Part shown: positions 57,462-64,000 of the stretch, piece after piece | Position numbering within the stretch: the stretch's first letter is position 1 | How the letters are laid out: every line of letters starts with the position of its first letter | Assembly: GCF_048569485.1 (NCBI RefSeq) | Contig: NC_134354.1 | Span: 396,500,170-396,564,169, forward strand | Source: Anomaloglossus baeobatrachus | Taxonomy: Eukaryota; Chordata; Amphibia; Anura; Aromobatidae | Length of the DNA stretch: 64,000 bases | Reading direction: 5' to 3' | The notes under the pieces: generated by a model | Database searches by the model: none | What the model was told of the DNA's origin: nothing | The model's input: the letters and a program-made list of their open reading frames with translations, nothing else | Program-made: the position numbers and the translations under genes

Positions 57462-57934
57462 TAAATAACATGCAATAAATTTATAGAGGTCCCACAGGTG
57501 GAATTCCTGTGGGTGTGCCGTTAATTAGGTTTTTTGTTTCCTTTAGTATTATGGTGATATAAAATTTAATTGATTTATATAAAAATAATTGTTATACGTC
57601 CCTTTAGGGGTATTAAAAATATAATATTTAAAAAATATGTAGTTTATAATGAAATTTATGATAAAATTTATTGTATATAAAAGTTGTTCAAAATTAGTAA
57701 AAACAGTATTATAAAAGAATTTTTCCCCTTTTTTTTTTCCCCTTTTTTTTTTTTTTTTCCCCCAGAGTTATTTCTATCCTGATTATATTAAAACTGTATT
57801 CTCCATATTTCTGCTATGTATACATATATTATAAAATCTTTGTGATTATAAAAAGGATTCATTTGAAGATTTTTTCTTTTTTTCCTCTTAAAGGGATTTT
57901 TTTACTTGCTTAAAGGATCAGACATTTCATGATC

Positions 57935-58675
57935 TTATTTAGCTACATTCTCCAATGTTAAGTTGTGTCCTTCTGGGGCCAACGTGCCCAGTTTAAAAAT
58001 CCAATAACTTTCTCTCCTATTTAATTTCATTAATGCTTGCGGGTCTTTACTATCTATGGAGTCTATAATTGTAAGAGTCATTTTATTGTAATCTCTATTA
58101 TGCTGGATATTGTAATGTTTTGAGATACTATGCTTCATATAGCCAGTTTTAATATTATGACGATGTTTGTTAAGTCTGGAATGCATTTCTTGTATTGTTC
58201 GACCCACATATTGGATGCCGCATGGGCATTCTAACAGATAGATTACATATGCAGATTTGCAATTCAAAGTGTATTTTATTGAGAAGGTTTCCCCAGTGGT
58301 TTTGGATGTAAAGGTTTTGGTTCCTTTTTTCATCGCTTGGCAGCAGAGGCATTTAGATATTTTACAGGGGTGACATCCCCAGAGGTTCGGGTTATCTGTT
58401 TTAGTTATTTTTGGTTTTATAGTTGTGTTGCTGGGTGCAACCATATTTCCTATGCTCTTGTTTTTCCTGTAGATGAGTGATGGTTTATAAGGTATATAGT
58501 CTGTCAGAATAGGATCGTTTTTTAGAATAAACCAATATTTGTTCAATAATTTTTCTATGTGGGTTCTTGGTTGGCAATAAGTAGTGATTAAACTCCATTT
58601 TGAATAGTTATTTTTTCTTTCTTTTTCCATTATATTCTCTTGTTTAGGTTGTAAGCATTTTTCCTGAGTGAGCAA
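57935..58675 (-). CDS. PLE A GIY-YIG endonuclease frame
   Basis: C-terminal nuclease of the PLE, thought to nick target DNA. Visible: a cysteine cluster GCHPCKISKCLCCQAMKK, GIY-YIG core AYVIYLLECPCGIQYVGRT, the HSRLNKHRHNIKTG helix with R and H, and catalytic E in RRESYWIFKLGTL. In copy A this frame overlaps the end of the RT frame by about 45 bp in another phase. In copy B the two are one frame, a one-base length difference, so A is probably a recently disabled copy. A frameshift used on purpose is less likely. Confidence 0.85.
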   Translation of the reverse strand: MLTQEKCLQPKQENIMEKERKNNYSKWSLITTYCQPRTHIEKLLNKYWFILKNDPILTDYIPYKPSLIYRKNKSIGNMVAPSNTTIKPKITKTDNPNLWGCHPCKISKCLCCQAMKKGTKTFTSKTTGETFSIKYTLNCKSAYVIYLLECPCGIQYVGRTIQEMHSRLNKHRHNIKTGYMKHSISKHYNIQHNRDYNKMTLTIIDSIDSKDPQALMKLNRRESYWIFKLGTLAPEGHNLTLENVAK

Positions 58676-60447
58676 TTAGTTTTTTTAAAAGCATCTTGGA
58701 TGAGTTTTTTTGGGTAGCCTTTTTCTGTAAACCGCTGTTTTAGAGTTTTAGATTCGTTTTTATAATCTTCATCAGCCGTACAGTTTTTTCTAATTCTCCT
58801 GTATTGTCCATATGGGATGTTACGAATCCACCTTGGTAGGTGTCCACTGTCAAATTTCAGATAGCTATTGACATCTACAGTCTTAAAATGTGTTGATGTT
58901 GTAATATTACCATTTTCATTACGTGTGATCTGTATATCTAGATATTGAATGGTTTTATCTGAATGGCTGGATGTAAAGGATAGACCCCAATTATTTTTGT
59001 TTAATTCTTCTGTAAATTCTTTTGCTTTTGTTAATGGACCCCTCCATAATATGAAGAGGTCGTCGATAAAGCGACGGTATAAAACTATATGATCTCTGTA
59101 TTTAGACTGTGCGATGGAGACGGACTCAAACGCACCCATGAATAGGTTTGCATAACTAGGTGCGAATCGCGTCCCCATCGCACAGCCCTTAATTTGTCTA
59201 TAGTAGGATCCCTCAAATGTAAATACATTATTCTCCAGTATGAATTTTATTGCTGTTAATATAAACTTTCTTTGGATTGGGGGGATTTCTAAATCTTTTT
59301 TCAATGTTTCCTCAATAGCGTGTAGTCCCCTAGCGTGTGCTATGTTATTATATAGAGCGCACACGTCCAGTGTGATTAAAATGCTGTCCTTTAAGGGGGG
59401 TATGTTCAATAGTTCTTTTATTAGTTGGGTAGAGTCTTTTAAATATGAGTCCAGTTGGACTACATATTCTTGTAAGAATAGATCTACATAGTGGGAGAGG
59501 TTACTGGTGATGGAGTTTATCCCTGAAATTATCGGACGTCCTGGTGGGTTTATTGGGTCTTTGTGAATTTTGGGTAAATAGTAAAAATATGGTATCATAA
59601 AATTTGTGATATTTAAAAATTTCTCTTCTTTTTTATTTAATATTCCCATCTCTGTAGCTTCCTTTATGATATAATTATAATTAGTAAAAATTTGGGTCGA
59701 GGGATCTTGTTTTATCAGTTCATAGTACTCATTGTCATTAAGCATTTCATTACCTTTGTTAATGTACCATGATCTGTTCATAATCACTGTCCCTCCCCCT
59801 TTGTCAGCCCTTTTAATAATTATATTGTCATTTTCTCTTAACGTAACAATTGCTTTTAGTTCTCCTGGTGTGAGATTCTTTTTTATTTTTGGATTGATAT
59901 ACGATCTAATTTCTTTTAGTATTATTTGCTGAAAGGTTTCCACATGTGAACCCTTGTGGTGGATTGGATAGAATTTACTTGTATTATTTCTCGGGTTCAC
60001 ATGTTTGGTAGTTATCTGTGGATCCTCAGTATTATCCTGGTATTTTTGTCTGTTATATACTTCATTGTTCTGTCCTTTTCCTTTTCCTTTTTCTTCTATT
60101 ATAAAATGTCTTTGTATTGTGATTTTTTTGAAATAATTGTTCAAATCTAAATATAATGAAAAAGTATCTAGTCCTGAGTTGGGGCTATAAGACAGCCCAT
60201 GATTCAGAAGTGATTTTTCGTCCTCCGTTAGTGCATGGTCAGATATGTTAAAAATCCCTGTTTTTTCTGCTATTTTATTTTCCTCTAATTTATCTATTTT
60301 GTTTGGTTCTCCATGTTTTTGTTGTTCTAATGTTGTACCATCTTTATTTTTTTCGGTATGATTTCTTGTTTTTTCATTATATCCTCCTCCAGATTGTCTG
60401 GTTCCTCCTCTACATCCTCTCCTTCTCTTTTTCTTTTGGATTGTCAT
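58630..60447 (-). CDS. PLE A reverse transcriptase (ORF2)
   Basis: 605 codons from ATG 60447. A basic N-terminus (MTIQKKKRRRGCRGG), then PLE-specific blocks: LLNHGLSYSPNSGLDTF, IIKRADKGGGTVIMNRSW and YYLPKIHKDPINPPGRPIIS. RT motif A is LITLDVCALYNNI, motif B region KGCAMGTRFAPSYANLFMG, motif C YRRFIDDLFILWRG, followed by IQYLDIQITRNENG. Related to telomerase reverse transcriptases. The ATG overlaps the ORF1 stop (ATGA, 60447-60444), which suggests that ribosomes ending ORF1 restart here. About 33 per cent identity to PLE 1 is a guess; the motifs clearly differ. Confidence 0.88.
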   Translation of the reverse strand: MTIQKKKRRRGCRGGTRQSGGGYNEKTRNHTEKNKDGTTLEQQKHGEPNKIDKLEENKIAEKTGIFNISDHALTEDEKSLLNHGLSYSPNSGLDTFSLYLDLNNYFKKITIQRHFIIEEKGKGKGQNNEVYNRQKYQDNTEDPQITTKHVNPRNNTSKFYPIHHKGSHVETFQQIILKEIRSYINPKIKKNLTPGELKAIVTLRENDNIIIKRADKGGGTVIMNRSWYINKGNEMLNDNEYYELIKQDPSTQIFTNYNYIIKEATEMGILNKKEEKFLNITNFMIPYFYYLPKIHKDPINPPGRPIISGINSITSNLSHYVDLFLQEYVVQLDSYLKDSTQLIKELLNIPPLKDSILITLDVCALYNNIAHARGLHAIEETLKKDLEIPPIQRKFILTAIKFILENNVFTFEGSYYRQIKGCAMGTRFAPSYANLFMGAFESVSIAQSKYRDHIVLYRRFIDDLFILWRGPLTKAKEFTEELNKNNWGLSFTSSHSDKTIQYLDIQITRNENGNITTSTHFKTVDVNSYLKFDSGHLPRWIRNIPYGQYRRIRKNCTADEDYKNESKTLKQRFTEKGYPKKLIQDAFKKTNCSLRKNAYNLNKRI

Positions 60448-61823
60448 CCTGGGATCACCCGAAAATAATGAGTAATTTTCATGTTGTTTATTTCATTGGT
60501 TTCCACAGGACTTTTTTCTATTGGGTTATTTATCTCTTTGTCTGATTTTGAGGACTGTATGGTTCCATTTATTTGTATAGGGCTTTTTATAATTGTGGAG
60601 GATTCTTCGTGTACTGTTATTATTGAAAGATCGAGAAATCGTGTAATATCCTCATTATCTATAATACTTTTTTGTATTTCACTAATCTTTAGTGATGTAT
60701 TTTTATTATTTGGACTGGTCATAATAGGACTGATCGTATTGGTATTTGTCCTATCAATGGGGACTAAGGTTTTATTGGAAGTTATATTCTTTAGATGGCT
60801 ATTAATTTCTGTTGTGGATGTTATTATTAGAGGATTATTACTGGAAGCTGGCTCGTGAAATTTCATTTGATTAGTCCCTTTGTTGGGGGTAATTTCGACT
60901 TCCATAGATATTATACTTAGGTCAAGGAATGATGTTCCATTGTCGTTCTGGGTGGTATATTTCTTGATTGTTGTATTTTTATTTTTAAGTTTGGATTTAT
61001 GTTGTTCATAGTATTTCCTTTGTGTTTCTGACATTAAATGATTAGATTCCTGGTTACTTTTTTTATATTTATTTTTATTTTTATTTTTATTAGTATTAAT
61101 AATTTCAGGTTTCATTATTGGTTGTTCTTTTGGATTTAATATTTTCGTGTTGTTTTTATTTTTATTTCTATTTGTGTTCATATTTTGTTGTGAGGTGAAT
61201 TTATTCATATTATCCTTGTTGGCCAGGCTTTGATGGTTGGTTTCAATGTCAATATTATCGTCATCATTATTATCACTAACATAAGTTGTTTTATATTTTT
61301 CTTTTAGATAATTTATTCCTTTTTTCTTTAATGTTTCTTCTTCGTATTTGTCTAGAGTTATTTTTAGTATAAGGTCTATTTCTTTGTAGTCATATGTGTG
61401 TGAATATAAATTGAGGGTTAATTTTAATCTATTTAGTTCAGTCATGGCTTTTTCAGCTGTACAGATATTTTTCCTTATGATTAATTTAATCAATCCTTGG
61501 GAGCATATTTGGGAGTATTCCTCCCATTCCTTCGTAAATTCGATATCATTGGGGTATGGTGATCTTAATGGTATTTTAAATTCTTCAGGGGTTATGTTTT
61601 CTTTTAGGTATTTTTCCAAGAACATTTTATTAAGACAATTAGTTATTTCTATCTTGCAATTACGTTCATAATCAGAGAACAATTCGGCCATATTTTTCTT
61701 TTCTATTCTATCCAGTCTTATATTATCATCTTCAATAAGCTCTATATTATCGATTTTATTACCCAATAAATTAGCAATGAGTAGTTCCCTATGTGTTAGT
61801 CTATTGGTCATAAAAAAATCCAT
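60444..61823 (-). CDS. PLE A ORF1, unknown protein coupled to the RT
   Basis: 459 codons, intact, ending in the 4-nt ATGA overlap with the RT ORF. I do not recognise the family. Seen: residues 1-175 predicted helical and charged (RLTHRELLIANLLGNKID, EEFKIPLRSPYPNDIEF, CTAEKAMTELNRLKLTLNLY). Then an acidic patch (SDNNDDDNIDIE) and a long N/K/Q/T-rich low-complexity region. Two near-identical short motifs, GTSFLDLSIIS (about 60905-60935) and TRFLDLSIIT (about 60613-60640), lie in the C-terminal third. No zinc knuckle, no RRM. By position it may bind element RNA as LINE ORF1 proteins do, but that is inference. Confidence 0.7.
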   Translation of the reverse strand: MDFFMTNRLTHRELLIANLLGNKIDNIELIEDDNIRLDRIEKKNMAELFSDYERNCKIEITNCLNKMFLEKYLKENITPEEFKIPLRSPYPNDIEFTKEWEEYSQICSQGLIKLIIRKNICTAEKAMTELNRLKLTLNLYSHTYDYKEIDLILKITLDKYEEETLKKKGINYLKEKYKTTYVSDNNDDDNIDIETNHQSLANKDNMNKFTSQQNMNTNRNKNKNNTKILNPKEQPIMKPEIINTNKNKNKNKYKKSNQESNHLMSETQRKYYEQHKSKLKNKNTTIKKYTTQNDNGTSFLDLSIISMEVEITPNKGTNQMKFHEPASSNNPLIITSTTEINSHLKNITSNKTLVPIDRTNTNTISPIMTSPNNKNTSLKISEIQKSIIDNEDITRFLDLSIITVHEESSTIIKSPIQINGTIQSSKSDKEINNPIEKSPVETNEINNMKITHYFRVIPG

Positions 61824-61851
61824 TCTTTTATTTATTCCAATAGCTCCGAGA

Positions 61852-61897
61852 TTTTATCTATATAAATTTATTTATATAAATGTCTATATAGATAAAA
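61852..61897 (-). promoter_or_regulatory. Hairpin in the PLE A leader
   Basis: TTTTATCTATATA (61852-61864) and its perfect 13-bp inverse (61885-61897), loop 20 nt, about 30 nt before the ORF1 ATG at 61823. A/U-only pairs, so modest stability. Confidence 0.5.
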
Positions 61898-62616
61898 GTT
61901 TCTCTTTGGGGAGAGGTGGATTTTCTGTTAGATTTCTCTAATTTTATCAAGGAAGATTGAAAAATAGTTAATATATATCTGTTTTCTTTAGTGTCTTTTA
62001 ATTTTCCTTATTCTTTCACTTATTTTCTTAATTCCTTAATTTCTTAAATCTTGGTTCTTAGTTCTTATTTCTTATTTCTTTTCTTCCTAGACCACGTGTG
62101 ATTTATCTGCAGCTTTTTGGGATAATCCCACGCTGATCGCGTTCAATGAATCACTGTAAAAAAAATATATAGCGCATGTGACAAGTACCCGATGGTCTAG
62201 GGTTAGATTAAGGAGAGTTTGAATTTGCTCACCTGGTGAGGTTGTGCGCCCTCGCACAACCTCGGTGTTGGCTTATTAGATCCTCTGGATGGATGGGGGT
62301 TTGAATCCTTGATATCAATGCTGTTAGGTTGTAGTCTTTAGTGGAGATGTCCGGACTCAGGACCGCTGGTTCCTCCTAGTATCCCCGGCACTATGGGTCT
62401 TGGAGTCTGCAACGATCCTCCGTTCTCCAGCTGAAAGTTCCGCTTTGGAGTGGGTAACCTGTGTCTTTCTGCAGCTCTGACCGATTCCCTCTAGGGGATT
62501 GAGCTTATGGTGAAAAGGTGGAATATCGGTCTTACGAGCGCTGATAATGCACTGGTTCCATTGAAGGTTAGATTGTTTTATTGTTAAAATATTTTTTATA
62601 TATAAAATATACAATT

Positions 62617-62685
62617 CTCCTGTTGGTTAAATCAATACAACGCGTTTCAGCATTACATCAATGCTTTCCTCAGGTATAACAGGAG
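62617..62685 (-). ncRNA. Type I hammerhead ribozyme of PLE B
   Basis: Same elements as in copy A: CTCCTGTT/AACAGGAG outer stem (62685-62678 with 62624-62617), CTGAGGA, AGCATT/AATGCT stem II, GAAACGCGTT. Predicted cleavage after position 62639, exactly 5,224 nt from the site in copy A. Confidence 0.8.
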
Positions 62686-63161
62686 TAAATAACATGCAAT
62701 AAATTTATAGAGGTCCCACAGGTGCAATTCCTGTGGGTGTGCCGTTAATTAGGTTTTTTGTTTCCTTTAGTATTATGGTGATATAAAATTTAATTGATTT
62801 ATATAAAAATAATTGTTATACGTCCCTTTAGGGGTATTAAAAATATAATATTTAAAAAATATGTAGTTTATAATGAAATTTATGATAAAATTTATTGTAT
62901 ATAAAAGTTGTTCAAAATTAGTAAAAACAGTATTATAAAAGAATTTTTCCCCTTTTTTTTTTCCCCCTTTTTTTTTTTTTTTTTTCCCCCAGAGTTATTT
63001 CTATCCTGATTATATTAAAACTGTATTCTCCATATTTCTGCTATGTATACATATATTATAAAATCTTTGTGATTATAAAAAGGATTCATTTGAAGATTTT
63101 TTCTTTTTTTCCTCTTAAAGGGATTTTTTTACTTGCTTAAAGGATCAGACATTTCATGATC

Positions 63162-64000
63162 TTATTTAGCTACATTCTCCAATGTTAAGTTGTGTCCTTC
63201 TGGGGCCAACATGCCCAGTTTAAAAATCCAATAACTTTCTCTCCTATTTAATTTCATTAATGCTTGCGGGTCTTTACTATCTATGGAGTCTATAATTGTA
63301 AGAGTCATTTTATTGTAATCTCTATTATGCTGGATATTGTAATGTTTTGAGATACTATGCTTCATATAGCCAGTTTTAATATTATGACGATGTTTGTTAA
63401 GTCTGGAATGCATTTCTTGTATTGTTCGACCCACATATTGGATGCCGCATGGGCATTCTAACAGATAGATTACATATGCAGATTTGCAATTCAAAGTGTA
63501 TTTTATTGAGAAGGTTTCCCCAGTGGTTTTGGATGTAAAGGTTTTGGTTCCTTTTTTCATCGCTTGGCAGCAGAGGCATTTAGATATTTTACAGGGGTGA
63601 CATCCCCAGAGGTTCGGGTTATCTGTTTTAGTTATTTTTGGTTTTATAGTTGTGTTGCTGGGTGCAACCATATTTCCTATGCTCTTGTTTTTCCTGTAGA
63701 TGACTGATGGTTTATAAGGTATATAGTCTGTCAGAATAGGATCGTTTTTTAGAATAAACCAATATTTGTTCAATAATTTTTCTATGTGGGTTCTTGGTTG
63801 GCAATAAGTAGTGATTAAACTCCATTTTGAATAGTTATTTTTTCTTTCTTTTTCCATTATATTCTCTTGTTTAGGTTGTAAGCATTTTTCCTGAGTGAGA
63901 CAATTAGTTTTTTTAAAAGCATCTTGGATGAGTTTTTTTGGGTAGCCTTTTTCTGTAAACCGCTGTTTTAGAGTTTTAGATTCGTTTTTATAATCTTCAT
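63162..64000 (-). CDS. PLE B RT C-terminus fused to GIY-YIG endonuclease (partial)
   Basis: Open from the window edge to the stop at 63162. It reads through TLKQRFTEKGYPKKLIQDAF and KKTNCLTQEKCLQPKQEN into MEKERKNNYSKW and the full nuclease (AYVIYLLECPCGIQYVGRT, RRESYWIFKLGMLAP). This shows the natural arrangement is one RT-linker-endonuclease protein. The start lies beyond 64000. Confidence 0.85.
   Translation of the reverse strand, partial: EDYKNESKTLKQRFTEKGYPKKLIQDAFKKTNCLTQEKCLQPKQENIMEKERKNNYSKWSLITTYCQPRTHIEKLLNKYWFILKNDPILTDYIPYKPSVIYRKNKSIGNMVAPSNTTIKPKITKTDNPNLWGCHPCKISKCLCCQAMKKGTKTFTSKTTGETFSIKYTLNCKSAYVIYLLECPCGIQYVGRTIQEMHSRLNKHRHNIKTGYMKHSISKHYNIQHNRDYNKMTLTIIDSIDSKDPQALMKLNRRESYWIFKLGMLAPEGHNLTLENVAK

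Larger units (their letters stand above)
56929..62153 (-). mobile_element. PLE A: Penelope-like retroelement, nearly full length
   Basis: Minus-strand element of about 5,225 bp. Order on its own strand: 5' region with a hairpin, ORF1 (61823-60444), RT (60447-58630), GIY-YIG endonuclease (58675-57935), 3' region with a hammerhead ribozyme (57461-57393). The same 3' region recurs head-to-tail at 62154 onward (PLE B). About half a dozen substitutions separate A and B over 1.8 kb, so the pair is recent. The left end sits in ORF2 of the L1. Tandem copies with ribozymes in the shared region are a known PLE habit. Confidence 0.88.
62154..64000 (-). mobile_element. PLE B: second head-to-tail copy, runs off the window
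   Basis: Starts CTGTAAAAAAAA like PLE A and matches 56929-58776 almost base for base. The 3' region, ribozyme, endonuclease and the end of RT are visible; the rest is outside. Direct head-to-tail junction with the 5' end of PLE A and no intervening host sequence. Confidence 0.88.

Overview
The window is vertebrate nuclear DNA, most likely from a frog or other amphibian with a large genome. One gene looks single-copy: a full-length connexin of the GJA9 (connexin 59) type on the minus strand at 35654-37219. Almost everything else is transposable elements, nested in one another, and simple or tandem repeats. The amphibian call is an inference from the mix of Tc1, PIF/Harbinger-like MITEs, L1, L2/CR1, Penelope-like and Ty3/gypsy elements, and from the typical vertebrate GJA9. 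No rRNA, tRNA or CRISPR was seen.

Layout: 316-3651 is a broken Ty3/gypsy copy with a foreign solo LTR nested in it. 4617-8930 is an old L1 (minus) that keeps its 5' part and has lost its 3' half. 9389-11938 is a decayed Penelope-like element (PLE 1, minus). 12675-21106 is a giant foldback: two ~1.5 kb inverted arms around a 1.6 kb loop. Its right arm was later enlarged by a tandem duplication and four insertions, and a fifth MITE sits at its outer edge. 21.7-31 kb holds degraded interspersed repeats, three solo LTRs with clean target duplications, a fourth less certain one, and L1 pieces. 31.6-35.5 kb holds more MITEs, ending 130 bp below the connexin stop codon. 39506-44406 holds two nearly full-length but inactive Tc1 copies, one with a MITE inside its 5' part. 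Between and beyond them are small palindromic elements carrying hammerhead-ribozyme-like cores (41.9, 46.8 and 47.7 kb).

48.65-53.3 kb is a compound repeat with a 394-bp tandem array, a head-to-head minisatellite and a 29-bp GC-rich minisatellite. It runs into an L2/CR1 LINE 3' end (53318-54755), then a fresh-looking L1 5' half (54756-56933). That L1 is cut inside ORF2 by a Penelope-like element (PLE A, 56929-62153, minus), which is followed head-to-tail by a second copy (PLE B) that leaves the window.

The most interesting part is the PLE pair. Copy A is intact over most of its length. It has a separate upstream ORF1 joined to the RT ORF by an ATGA stop/start overlap, and a well-formed type I hammerhead ribozyme in its 3' region. 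The tandem neighbour has an identical ribozyme 5,224 bp away. Several short elements elsewhere in the window share pieces of that 3' region (a GAAACGCG ribozyme core and/or a GGTGAGCTGAA-type end). Two of them have 13-15 bp target duplications and inverted halves, as expected of passengers mobilised by PLE machinery.
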